Made by a program: the position numbers and the translations under genes. A stretch of 64,000 bases of DNA from Flavipsychrobacter stenotrophus (lineage in GTDB: Bacteria; Bacteroidota; Bacteroidia; Chitinophagales; Chitinophagaceae): the NCBI RefSeq assembly GCF_002954265.1, contig NZ_PPSL01000004.1, forward strand, positions 1 to 64,000. Reading direction: 5' to 3'. Positions 43,954 through 51,982 of this stretch are shown here, piece after piece; within the stretch, counting starts at the first letter, position 1; each line of letters begins with the position of its first letter. The notes beneath the pieces are model-generated. The model did no database searches and was not told the DNA's origin. It was given only the letters and a program-made list of their open reading frames with translations.

Positions 43954-43973
43954 ATCAGCAATATATTACTGAT
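43954..43973 (-). promoter_or_regulatory. Hip operator 2 (ATCAG-AATATATT-CTGAT palindrome)
   Basis: Second copy of the 20-bp palindrome; it differs from operator 1 only at the two unpaired positions. The 40 bp between the copies are extremely AT-rich and should hold the promoter, though I could not place clean -7/-33 elements. Confidence 0.8.
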
Positions 43974-44034
43974 AAAATGAGGGTTAATGTTTCCCTAAAA
44001 TATCCCTAACACATCCACGGTAAAAGTTATATCC

Positions 44035-44042
44035 TATCTTTA
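44035..44042 (+). promoter_or_regulatory. -7-like box TATCTTTA four bases before a start codon
   Basis: TATCTTTA matches TAnnTTTG in seven of eight positions and ends four bases before the ATG at 44047, the same near-leaderless arrangement as at guaB and purB. Confidence 0.4.
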
Positions 44043-44046
44043 AATC

Positions 44047-44763
44047 ATGTTTCGTTTTTACATTTCCATTTTTCTATTGCTTTTGCAACTCCCGGTTTTC
44101 GGACAGGTGGTAGATGGGATTGTGTCGGACAATGTAGGCGGCCAACCCGTGGCTGGCGTAAGTGTTACCAACAGGCGAACAGGTGTTACAGTGGGAACGG
44201 ATAAGCAAGGCCTTTATGTTATAGACGCTACCGATGAAGATGTACTCGTTTTTCGTCATGTAGCCTATCGCACCTATTACAAAACACTATTCCATGGTGA
44301 CAATTCGTACAAGAGAATAACATTGGAGCCTGCCACATATAAACTAAGAGATGCCACAGTTTCCCGTACAAAATACCAGCAGGATTCTATTGCCCGGCAT
44401 GAGATATATGGCCACGAACTCACCCGCCCGCTGGTTCCCAAACCAAAGTTTTATGGCATAGCATGTGTGGGCTGTTTTGGCTGGCTGGCAGATAAGATCA
44501 CCGGCAACAGTAAACCTGCGAAGCGCTTCAGGGCAAAATTTGCATCTGAAGATGAAATGAAATTTATCGACACCCGCTATACATTCGATGTGGTTACCGC
44601 AATGACCGGTATCAGGGATACCGACAGTATGGTCACATTTATCAACGCCTATCCCATGGATTATGGTTTCGCCCGCAATGCCACTTCACTCGAACTTAAA
44701 GCCTGGGTGCGCGCTAATTATAAAGAATATCAAAAACAGTTTTTTGTGAAGAAAGAGCAATAA
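44047..44763 (+). CDS. Exported protein with carboxypeptidase-regulatory-like domain
   Basis: A 238-residue protein with a signal peptide (first 20 residues, LQLPVFGQ) and a CarboxypepD_reg-like beta-sandwich (about 21-100: VVDGIVSDNVGGQPVAGVSV, TVGTDKQGLYVIDA, VFRHVAYRTYY). The remaining part (about 105-238, RDATVSRTKYQQDSIARHEI) is alpha-helical and without a recognised family. Such proteins in Bacteroidota are often outer-membrane-associated. No TonB-dependent receptor gene neighbours it. The function is unknown. Confidence 0.78.
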   Translation: MFRFYISIFLLLLQLPVFGQVVDGIVSDNVGGQPVAGVSVTNRRTGVTVGTDKQGLYVIDATDEDVLVFRHVAYRTYYKTLFHGDNSYKRITLEPATYKLRDATVSRTKYQQDSIARHEIYGHELTRPLVPKPKFYGIACVGCFGWLADKITGNSKPAKRFRAKFASEDEMKFIDTRYTFDVVTAMTGIRDTDSMVTFINAYPMDYGFARNATSLELKAWVRANYKEYQKQFFVKKEQ

Positions 44764-45000
44764 CATATCCACATTCCATGGCCTCAGATCCCTTAAATCA
44801 CACTCCGGCCAACCCATACACCCGAAACAAAAATTGTGAATATCTTCATTTGCTAAAAACACCTTCCCAAACGACCTTTGTAGGCCAATTTTTAAAATCC
44901 TCAACTCTATTTTTTACCTTTCCTTAAAAAATAACTATGAAATGTTATCATATTCTACGCTCCTTGTCGAATTGCCAGCTTACTATATTGCCAAATTGAA

Positions 45001-45104
45001 AATCGGGCACGATCGGGCATGACCAAAAAATCTAACTCATTGAAAAACAACAAACTGCACGGAATCAATGCCCGATTAGAATTTCATTTTCATCGGGCAT
45101 CACC
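45001..45104 (+). repeat. ATCGGGCA-armed palindromic element, copy 1
   Basis: About 104 bases: two ATCGGGCA units in tandem at the left, then an inverted ATGCCCGATTA near the right and a last ATCGGGCATCA. Left and right arms pair as ATCGGGCAT/ATGCCCGAT. The arms recur at 45291-45392; the middle parts have diverged. Confidence 0.75.
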
Positions 45105-45116
45105 TTAAGATCACCC

Positions 45117-45139
45117 GTTGTCGGTCTCAGACCGACAAC
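45117..45139 (+). repeat. GTTGTCGGTCT perfect palindrome
   Basis: GTTGTCGGTCT and its exact reverse complement are separated by a single C. It lies between the two ATCGGGCA elements. Confidence 0.7.
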
Positions 45140-45240
45140 CATCCGTCCGGTCCTCTTTGAGAAAAACTATTTGGATTTGTAAATCGGTAGTGGGACTACC
45201 ACTAAAAACTGTCAACTTTTTTCAGGACGATGCAGATATG

Positions 45241-45283
45241 AGAATCATGAAAATCCTTTAATCCTTTTAATCCTGGTTCCGAC
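45241..45283 (-). repeat. GAACCA/GGATTAAA dispersed repeat, copy 2 (inverted)
   Basis: Read on the minus strand it gives GTCGGAACCAGGATTAAAAG and continues with GGATTAAA/ATGATT units, aligned full-length to 13627-13669. Confidence 0.5.
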
Positions 45284-45290
45284 AACGCCC

Positions 45291-45392
45291 ATCGGGCACG
45301 ATCGGGCATAACTCAAAATCACAACCAAATGAATACCAAAACATTACACCAATCCCATGCCCGATTAAAATTTTATTTCCATCGGGCATCAT
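45291..45392 (+). repeat. ATCGGGCA-armed palindromic element, copy 2
   Basis: Same order of arms as the copy at 45001 (two ATCGGGCA units, inverted ATGCCCGATTA, final ATCGGGCATCA), 290 bp downstream in direct orientation. Confidence 0.75.
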
Positions 45393-45625
45393 GCAAAAGC
45401 GTACTGCTATTCTGTTCATTCTAAAATTCCGGCCATTCTGATTCAGACAAATGCCATCGTGCCAAACATTGCCGAATTGTCGAATTATCGAATTGCCCAT
45501 TGGCGAATTAAGTCTACACATTACTAATTTTCGCTGTTCTATTTTTATGTCAGACAAACGTTTTACTGCGTAATATCGTCTTATTAAGTAATTTACACAC
45601 ACCTATCTACAAAAGTTTAAATACC

Positions 45626-48517
45626 ATGCGCATTCTTAAATTCATACTTCCTTTTATTTGTATCCTCATGTGGGCAGATAGTGCTTTGGCACAAAATCTC
45701 TTGCAGAACGGTACATTCAGTGCTTCCGGTGCTAACTGGATAACCTCGTGTACGAGTATCGAAGCTACGTACTTCGAAACCACTTACGGCGGTACAGTGG
45801 GTACTAACAGGGTCGCAGAGGTAGATGATGAGTCGTGTTTTCACCAGGACATCTGCGTTTTGCCCGGTGCCACCTATACATTCGCCATGCAGGCTTCCCG
45901 CCGCACATCCGGTAGCCCCAATCCACTAACAACACATATAAATATCATAGGGTTAGATGCGCTTGGCGCAACGGTGGCTACCTACGTTAATATGGACTTT
46001 ACACGCACAAATACTGTATTTGCACTTACGGCTGTAGCGGGTATCCCTACTATAACTGTACCGGCTGGTTCTGGCGTTATCCGACTCAGGGTTACCCTTA
46101 CCGACAATACATCTGGTTATTCTACATTGGGTATGATCGTAGATAACCTCAGCCTTACTTTTGCGGCTCCTCCTTCCGTTGTTGCGGCTGCTACTGCATG
46201 TCAGAATCACGCTGCCTCATTCAGCGTTTCAGGTGTTTCTGCAGGTTCCGATGTTTTTTATAACTGGACATTCGGTGGCAGTGCTACTCCGGCTACATCT
46301 ACTTCGGCTACTCCGTCTGTAACCTGGATTACAGCGGGTGCTACTGTGGCTACCGTTCAGTTGGGTAATGGCACCTGTTGGGTAGATACTGTTTCGTATG
46401 CGGTAACCGTAAATCCGTCTGCCAGTACAACGCTATTCGATACTATCTGTTTCAACAGCCCAATTACGTTCAATGGTTCGGTGATCAGCACCAGCGGCAC
46501 TTATCTCGACACATTATCTACTATTTCGGGTTGCGATTCTTTTATTACGCTCAACCTTGTGGTGAAACCACAGCCTGCTGCACCATCTATCACGGGAGAT
46601 ACTTTCTATTGCCAGGGCGAACCATTTGTTCCCTTTTCCGTAACAGGAACGGGTATCCTTTGGTACACCACTCCAACGGGCGGCGTTGGCTCTCCGGCGG
46701 CACCGGTTGTACCTACGGGCACGCCGGGTGTATACAATTACTATGCGTCGCAGGTAGTGAATGGCTGTGAGAGCGCCCGCGATTCTATCAAGGTTACTGT
46801 AAATCTTACACCGGTTGCGCCTACAGCATCAGGAGCAACATACTGCCAGTATACCGCTACTGTGCCGCTTACAGCCACAGGCACCAATCTGCTCTGGTAC
46901 ACAACACCTACAGGTGGCACCGGTTCTCCTACCGCCCCTACGCCATCCAGCGCCGTAGCAGGCGTATTTACGTGGTATGTAAGCCAGACCAATAATACCT
47001 GCGAGGGGCCACGAGCTACAGTTAATGTCACCATTTTTGCTAAACCTCCTGCACCGGTCATTACCAATACGCCTGGCACTTATTGCCCGGGTCAGCCATT
47101 CAATAACTGGACTATTGTACTTGGTTCTAACATTCTTTGGTATACAGCAGCAACAGGTGGTGTGGGCTCTGCTACCGCTCCGGTTGTCAATACTTCCGTA
47201 CCAGGTACGTATACTTTCTGGGCCAGTCAGACGGTCAACGGTTGTGAGGGTGACAGGTCATCGGTAAACGTAGTTGTAAATGGTATTGTTACTGCCAACT
47301 TTACGTATAATATCAGGTATGGCTGTCATGGCGATACTGTTTCTTTTACTAACCTGTCTACCGGCGGTGTCAGTTATTCCTGGAATTTCGGTGATGGTAC
47401 ATCCTCTACTGCTTTTAGTCCTACACACGTCTATCCCGTTCAAAATACTTACATAGTTAAATTGTACACGCACAGCTATACCTCTGTAGATAGCAGCGTG
47501 CAGAGCATCGATCTCAATCATAAAGACAGTTCAGGATTTACCATCAGTAGTCCATTGATTTGTGAAGGGTCTTCTACCACATTTACTAACGGATCACTAC
47601 CTGTCGTAGCCTCATACGTCTGGCTGTTCGGCGATGGTGGTACCAGCACTGTTATGAATCCTGCTCATACCTACACCGCCAGTGGCATTTATACTGTGGC
47701 GCTTATTGTTACAGATTTTGTGCCTTGTAAGGATACTTCCTATCAGGTAGTAACCGTAGATTCATCTGGGGGAATTGGCCTGAGGGTAACAGATACCCTA
47801 CTCTGTCGGGGCACATATGTGACTATGACGACCGATTTCCTGGATATTGGTACCGACGTGCTGGTGTGGAATTTTGGTAATGGCGATAGTGCAAAAGATG
47901 TGAACCCTGTGGTGTACGCCTACCAGGAGCCGGGTGTATACACATTGACCACTACCGCAAGGTTCAGGGCGTGTCCTACGTTAACAACATCGCGCATCCT
48001 TACCGTATTGCCGCAGCCCGTCATTAACCTGGGGCACGATACGACGATATGTGCGGGTAGCGAGGCCGTGTTGCTTAAAGACTGGTTTAACGATGGAGTT
48101 GCAGGTATGTCCTGGTTATGGAATACCGGCGAGACCACTTCTTCTATTATCGTAGGTAGTGGTGGTGTATTTCAGGCAACCGTCCGTTTTGGCAACTGCT
48201 ATGCCTCAGACTCCGTTACGGTCATCAACGATTGTTATGTTGATATCCCCAATGTATTCTCTCCTAATAATGATGGGCTGAACGACTATTTCAATCCCAG
48301 AGATTTCTTTGGCAGATCGCTTACCAGTTTTAAGATGGATATATACAATCGTTGGGGAGAGATCATCTTCTCTACCGACAAGCTTACCGGCAAAGGATGG
48401 GATGGCAATTACAATGGCGAACCACAAATGCAGGGCGTCTATGTATACACCGTCAAGGCCACCTTCGGCGACGGCCAAAAAATAGAACAGCGCGGTAATT
48501 TGACATTGCTAAAGTAA
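45626..48517 (+). CDS. Secreted PKD/Ig-repeat protein with gliding-motility type C-terminal domain (T9SS type B)
   Basis: A 963-residue surface protein. After the signal peptide (ending SALAQ, residue 22) comes a jelly-roll-like domain (about 25-185, NLLQNGTFSASGANW). Then PKD-like units and three tandem Ig-like repeats of about 80 residues marked by ILWYTTPTGGVGSP, LLWYTTPTGGTGSP and ILWYTAATGGVGSA (about 345-545), followed by PKD domains with YSWNFGDGTSS and YVWLFGDGG. The last 95 residues (DIPNVFSPNNDGLNDYF, KMDIYNRWGEIIF, GVYVYTVKATF) are the CHU_C/gliding-motility-associated type B sorting domain. It stands alone after an 862-bp repeat-filled gap. Confidence 0.92.
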   Translation: MRILKFILPFICILMWADSALAQNLLQNGTFSASGANWITSCTSIEATYFETTYGGTVGTNRVAEVDDESCFHQDICVLPGATYTFAMQASRRTSGSPNPLTTHINIIGLDALGATVATYVNMDFTRTNTVFALTAVAGIPTITVPAGSGVIRLRVTLTDNTSGYSTLGMIVDNLSLTFAAPPSVVAAATACQNHAASFSVSGVSAGSDVFYNWTFGGSATPATSTSATPSVTWITAGATVATVQLGNGTCWVDTVSYAVTVNPSASTTLFDTICFNSPITFNGSVISTSGTYLDTLSTISGCDSFITLNLVVKPQPAAPSITGDTFYCQGEPFVPFSVTGTGILWYTTPTGGVGSPAAPVVPTGTPGVYNYYASQVVNGCESARDSIKVTVNLTPVAPTASGATYCQYTATVPLTATGTNLLWYTTPTGGTGSPTAPTPSSAVAGVFTWYVSQTNNTCEGPRATVNVTIFAKPPAPVITNTPGTYCPGQPFNNWTIVLGSNILWYTAATGGVGSATAPVVNTSVPGTYTFWASQTVNGCEGDRSSVNVVVNGIVTANFTYNIRYGCHGDTVSFTNLSTGGVSYSWNFGDGTSSTAFSPTHVYPVQNTYIVKLYTHSYTSVDSSVQSIDLNHKDSSGFTISSPLICEGSSTTFTNGSLPVVASYVWLFGDGGTSTVMNPAHTYTASGIYTVALIVTDFVPCKDTSYQVVTVDSSGGIGLRVTDTLLCRGTYVTMTTDFLDIGTDVLVWNFGNGDSAKDVNPVVYAYQEPGVYTLTTTARFRACPTLTTSRILTVLPQPVINLGHDTTICAGSEAVLLKDWFNDGVAGMSWLWNTGETTSSIIVGSGGVFQATVRFGNCYASDSVTVINDCYVDIPNVFSPNNDGLNDYFNPRDFFGRSLTSFKMDIYNRWGEIIFSTDKLTGKGWDGNYNGEPQMQGVYVYTVKATFGDGQKIEQRGNLTLLK

Positions 48518-48568
48518 ATTACGCACGGTGTCTGTAATGTCCTGTTTGAAATGCGCTATTATCACACT

Positions 48569-48613
48569 CTCCTCCTTTTGAAGGAGGAGTACCCTCGGAA
48601 CGAGGGGGAGGTA
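48569..48613 (+). repeat. CTCCTCCTTTTGAAGGAGGA hairpin module, copy 2
   Basis: The 20-base palindrome matches 33552-33571 exactly and ends in the same GGGGGAGGT; the second inner hairpin of copy 1 is replaced by a shorter CCCTCGGAACGAGGG. Confidence 0.7.
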
Positions 48614-48674
48614 GTTAACGTGTCGGGACGTATTCGTTTTGTACAGTATCATAATCTAGTTCTACAGTCATCCC

Positions 48675-48710
48675 GAATGTCATGGTGAGCCGCGCCGAAC
48701 CACGACATTC
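48675..48710 (+). repeat. Dispersed 36-bp palindromic element, family B, copy 3
   Basis: Exact reverse complement of 1841-1876 over its full length, with arms GAATGTCATGGT and ACCACGACATTC around GAGCCGCGCCGA. Confidence 0.8.
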
Positions 48711-48745
48711 GGTATCGGGCCGGTTCACTTTAAGGCCTACGAAGA

Positions 48746-48775
48746 CGTCACTGCGAGGAACGAAGCAGTCTCGCG
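48746..48775 (+). repeat. CGTCACTGCGAGGAACGAAG dispersed element
   Basis: A motif that, from general knowledge, is scattered through many Bacteroidota and other genomes (core TGCGAGGAACGAAGCA). Only one copy is in this window. Confidence 0.5.
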
Positions 48776-48949
48776 TCGGGACGTATTCTTTTTCGTATAG
48801 AAAGACATAATATTTAGCAAATAAAAACTGCGTAACATGTCTTTGGCACTGCGCTGAACGACATCAAATCCAACATCCCGATTGATCACATTGGGGTCTA
48901 CCTGCGTGAGATAATCCCCCAAATAACATAAAATCCCTACTTTAGTCCT

Positions 48950-50296
48950 ATGAATACCACAACGGGTGAAATACCTGCAATAACCTCATCTAAACCGGTA
49001 CAGCGCGCATGGGCTATGTACGACTGGGCCAATTCGGCTTACAACCTGGTTATTACTTCTACTATCTTCCCTATTTATTATGAGGCGGTGACTTCTGTAA
49101 AATCCGCAAATGGAGAGGTGTTGAATGATACGGTTTCTTTTTTCGGCATCCAGGTCAAGAACTCTTCCCTGTTCGACTATTCAATATCAGCAGCTTATCT
49201 TGTTATTGCTTTCCTGTCTCCCATTCTCTCATCAGTAGCCGACTATAGGGGAAATAAGAAATTCTTTATGCAGTTGTTCTGCTACCTTGGTTCAGCGGCA
49301 TGCTGCGGTTTGTATTTCTTTAAGCGCGACACTTTGGAACTGGGTATTATCTGCTCTTCTATTGCTGCGCTGGGATACTGCGGTAGTCTAGTGTTTTACA
49401 ACGCCTATCTGCCGGAGATAGCGCCCGAGAATGAGCGCGACCGGCTTAGTGCACAGGGTTTTTCTTACGGTTATATTGGTAGTGTTATTTTGCAGGTCAT
49501 CTGCTTCATCTTTGTCCTTAAGCCCGATTGGTTTGGAATAAAGGATGATTCATTTGCACCAAGATTGTCGTTCCTGCTGGTGGGTATATGGTGGTTTGGT
49601 TTTGCGCAGATCACATTCTTTAAACTACCCAAAGGTGTTGCGCTGCCTACCCAACCCTCGCATGGCGTGCTGGCTAACGGGTTTATAGAATTGAAAAAGG
49701 TGTGGGCACAATTGAAGCAAATGCCTGTGCTAAAGACATACCTGGGCGCATTCTTTTTTTATAGTATGGGTGTGCAAACGGTTATGTTGGCAGCAGCGTT
49801 ATTCGGTAGCAAGGAGCTGAAACTGGAGCAGGGGCAGCTGATAACTACTATCCTCATTATTCAACTTGTGGCAATAGCTGGTGCTTATTTGATGGCCAAA
49901 CTGGCGGCTACCTTCGGGAATCTCAAGGTTTTGCTATTTGTGCTGTTCATATGGGTGGGGATATGTGTAGGCGCTTATTTTGTTAAGACCGCTATGGAGT
50001 TTTATGTCTTGGCTACAGTGGTGGGTATAGTCATGGGAGGCATACAGTCATTAAGCCGATCTACCTATTCCAAGCTCATGCCAGTCACTCATGACACAGC
50101 TTCGTTCTTTAGTTTCTATGATGTTACCGAAAAGCTGGCTATCGTAATAGGAATGATGTCATTCGGTTTTATAGATAGTCTCATGGATATGCGTGCCGCA
50201 ATTCTGGCCCTGATCACATTTTTTGTGGCGGGGGCATTGATTTTGTATATTGCAATCAGAAGGCAGACTGCACAAAAAATGGCGGTTGGCCACTAA
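48950..50296 (+). CDS. UMF1/Atg22-like MFS transporter
   Basis: Integral-membrane permease of 448 residues with about twelve hydrophobic segments. The N-terminal QRAWAMYDWANSAYNLVITSTIFPIYYEA is the hallmark of the UMF1 family, and the middle NERDRLSAQGFSYGYIGS and the late LSRSTYSKLMP segment follow the family pattern. The family, related to the vacuolar Atg22 efflux protein, exports unknown solutes, perhaps amino acids. A TACTTTAG box ends four bases before the ATG. The metallo-hydrolase gene follows 32 nt downstream on the same strand, so both may be co-transcribed. Confidence 0.88.
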   Translation: MNTTTGEIPAITSSKPVQRAWAMYDWANSAYNLVITSTIFPIYYEAVTSVKSANGEVLNDTVSFFGIQVKNSSLFDYSISAAYLVIAFLSPILSSVADYRGNKKFFMQLFCYLGSAACCGLYFFKRDTLELGIICSSIAALGYCGSLVFYNAYLPEIAPENERDRLSAQGFSYGYIGSVILQVICFIFVLKPDWFGIKDDSFAPRLSFLLVGIWWFGFAQITFFKLPKGVALPTQPSHGVLANGFIELKKVWAQLKQMPVLKTYLGAFFFYSMGVQTVMLAAALFGSKELKLEQGQLITTILIIQLVAIAGAYLMAKLAATFGNLKVLLFVLFIWVGICVGAYFVKTAMEFYVLATVVGIVMGGIQSLSRSTYSKLMPVTHDTASFFSFYDVTEKLAIVIGMMSFGFIDSLMDMRAAILALITFFVAGALILYIAIRRQTAQKMAVGH

Positions 50297-50328
50297 CACA
50301 TAACAAACAGCTCAGAACTTCAATTGAT

Positions 50329-51189
50329 ATGAAAGTATATACAATAAATGCCGGCTATTTTAAATTAGATGGTGGTGCAATGCATGGGGTGGTACCCAAA
50401 GTAATGTGGAATAAGGCTAATCCCTCAGATGAGAATAACTTGTGCACCTGGGCTATGCGCTGCCTGCTCATAGAGCATGGCAACTACCGCATACTCGTAG
50501 ATAATGGTATGGGGTACAAGCAAGACGAAAAATTCTTCAGTCACTTCCATCCGCATGGCGACGACAGTATAGAAAAGGGCCTGGCGAAACATGGTTTTAC
50601 TACCGATGATATAACCGATGTATTCCTTACCCACCTGCACTTCGACCATTGTGGAGGTTCAATAATGAAAGACGCAGAGGGTAAGCTGGTGCCCACCTTT
50701 AAGAAAGCAGTATACTGGTCTAACCATAAACATTGGAAAGAAGCCATTAACCCGAACGAACGGGAAAAGGCTTCCTTCCTGAAAGAGAACATATTACCTA
50801 TAGAGGAGAGTGGTCAGCTAAAGTTTGTTGATGTTGCGGATGGTGCCGAGTGGATGCAGGATATTCGTATCCGCTATTGCCAGGGCCACACAGAATCTAT
50901 GATGTTGCCGCAGATAAAATATAATGATGCTACAATACTGTTTTGTGCCGATCTATTACCAAGTGTAGCCCACATATCATTGCCATGGGTTATGGCTTAT
51001 GATATGCGTCCGTTAGATACGCTCAATGAAAAATCACGCATATTGCGCGAAGCCGTGGCTAACGACTGGGTGCTATTCCTGGAGCATGACCCTAAAAACG
51101 AATGTTGCATGTTGCAACAGACCGACAAGGGTATTAGACTAAAGAAAACATTTGCTCTTGCAGACCTTGAGACAGAAGTAAAAAAGTAA
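50329..51189 (+). CDS. Metallo-beta-lactamase-fold hydrolase
   Basis: Cytoplasmic zinc hydrolase of 286 residues. The metal site THLHFDHCGG gives H102, H104, D106 and H107, with further ligands expected in CQGHTE (about 185-190) and CADLLP, and the final LEHDP. The start region KVYTINAGYFKLDGGAMHG, with GGAMHGVVPKVMW, resembles quorum-quenching-lactonase-like and MBL-fold proteins of the AttM/AhlD group, but that assignment is uncertain. It follows the UMF1 gene by 32 nt. Confidence 0.88.
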   Translation: MKVYTINAGYFKLDGGAMHGVVPKVMWNKANPSDENNLCTWAMRCLLIEHGNYRILVDNGMGYKQDEKFFSHFHPHGDDSIEKGLAKHGFTTDDITDVFLTHLHFDHCGGSIMKDAEGKLVPTFKKAVYWSNHKHWKEAINPNEREKASFLKENILPIEESGQLKFVDVADGAEWMQDIRIRYCQGHTESMMLPQIKYNDATILFCADLLPSVAHISLPWVMAYDMRPLDTLNEKSRILREAVANDWVLFLEHDPKNECCMLQQTDKGIRLKKTFALADLETEVKK

Positions 51190-51200
51190 TTGGCCTACCG

Positions 51201-51240
51201 GATGTGGCGCACCTCAAAGGTGTGCCACATCTCTTGTCTT
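51201..51240. terminator. Terminator between the MBL hydrolase and the small secreted protein
   Basis: A 14-bp stem (GATGTGGCGCACCT / AGGTGTGCCACATC, one G-T pair) with a three-base loop, followed by TCTTGTCTT. It separates convergent genes. Confidence 0.75.
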
Positions 51241-51251
51241 AAAAACGGCAT

Positions 51252-51623
51252 CTATTCTATCTCCAGCATAAACGCTTTTTCAGTTTTATTTTTATATACC
51301 AGCGATACAAAATACATTCCTTTTGATAGCTTGTGTATGTCAATGCTTTCCTCTGGCAAAACGCGGGATTGCTTGATCAGGTCTCCCTTCTCGTCGGTAA
51401 TAACAGCCCATGGCGCTTTGGTCATATCCGGCAGATTACTGAAGGAAATACTACCTTTGCTACGCGCCATTTCCGTTCCTTCAAATATGTTATCGTGCTT
51501 CACCGTGGGTTTTGCTTTTGGGCTTTTAATGCGTGCAGTGCTTGCGTAAGATCTGTCTGATGTTTGTGCTTGTACAGCATTGAAACCTGCTACTAATGCG
51601 CAGATAATGATAATGCGTTTCAT
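51252..51623 (-). CDS. Small secreted protein resembling a stand-alone T9SS C-terminal domain
   Basis: A 123-residue exported protein. Signal peptide MKRIIIICALVAGFNAVQAQ, then a Ser/Lys-rich linker (about 21-55), then KGSISFSNLPDMTKAPWAVI, ITDEKGDLIKQSRVLPEES, and IDIHKLSKGMYFVSLVYKNKTEKAFMLEIE. The last part has the DIHKLSKGMYFVSL pattern of type A sorting domains (compare SLSSFAAGFYMVELTQ in the giant protein), but no large passenger precedes it. It may be a truncated surface protein or a small protein using the fold for something else. Confidence 0.7.
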   Translation of the reverse strand: MKRIIIICALVAGFNAVQAQTSDRSYASTARIKSPKAKPTVKHDNIFEGTEMARSKGSISFSNLPDMTKAPWAVITDEKGDLIKQSRVLPEESIDIHKLSKGMYFVSLVYKNKTEKAFMLEIE

Positions 51624-51982
51624 TTTCTTTTGTTTTAAAGGTGAGTGTTGTTGTCTGTATAAGACGCTGTAAAAGTAGAAGAGGTTACAAGGGTAGGCTT
51701 ACCGCTAATCGGGTGATTTGCATTTCCGTAACAGGTGAAATAATGGGGGATAAATAACTAAAAAAGAAAAACTAAAAACTTAAAAGTGTCTGATCTGTTG
51801 CTTAATGAATAGACAGATAGGCAAATTCACAAATAGGAGGTGTGTCAATACTTGCTATTCACGCATAACGGGGGAGGTGATTAAAGTCTGATAGTCGATA
51901 GATCTTTATTGTCGCATTCCATCACATTTTACCACATTACCGCATTACCCACGCCATTCCTTAAAATATTATCTTTGCGCCC
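51624..51982. other. Intergenic region with A-rich and CATTACC periodic sequence
   Basis: No supportable gene. At 51756-51789 there is an A-rich AACTAAAAACTTAAAAGTG stretch like the repeats of the efflux locus. At 51921-51960 a quasi 9-bp periodic tract of CACATTACC/GCATTACCC type precedes the purB promoter. Confidence 0.55.
51970..51977 (+). promoter_or_regulatory. -7 box TATCTTTG of purB, leaderless arrangement
   Basis: Exact TAnnTTTG match ending five bases before the purB ATG; GCGCCC fills the gap. The transcript should begin at or next to the start codon. Arrangement mirrors guaB. Confidence 0.65.

Larger units (their letters stand above)
44764..45625. other. 862-bp intergenic region made of dispersed palindromes
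   Basis: No supportable gene. It holds two copies of an ATCGGGCA-armed element, a GTTGTCGGTCT palindrome, a GAACCA/GATT-type repeat in reverse, a GGTAGT-GGG-ACTACC palindrome near 45186 and an 8-bp periodic CGAATTGT tract at 45475-45500. An ORF of 111 codons on the minus strand (45267-45602) runs through these repeats and is not a gene. Confidence 0.7.
48518..48949. other. Intergenic region with several dispersed repeats
   Basis: 432 bases with no supportable gene. It contains a CTCCTCCTTTTGAAGG module (48569-48613), the 36-bp family-B palindrome (48675-48710), a CGTCACTGCGAGGAACGAAG element (48746-48775) and two GGGACGTATTC tags (48625 and 48778). The last bases form the start region of the UMF1 gene. 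Confidence 0.7.

Noticed and set aside
45267-45602. 111-codon minus-strand ORF in the 862-bp gap
   Set aside because: It is built from the ATCGGGCA element and short periodic repeats; the translated protein has no signal, domain or plausible composition.
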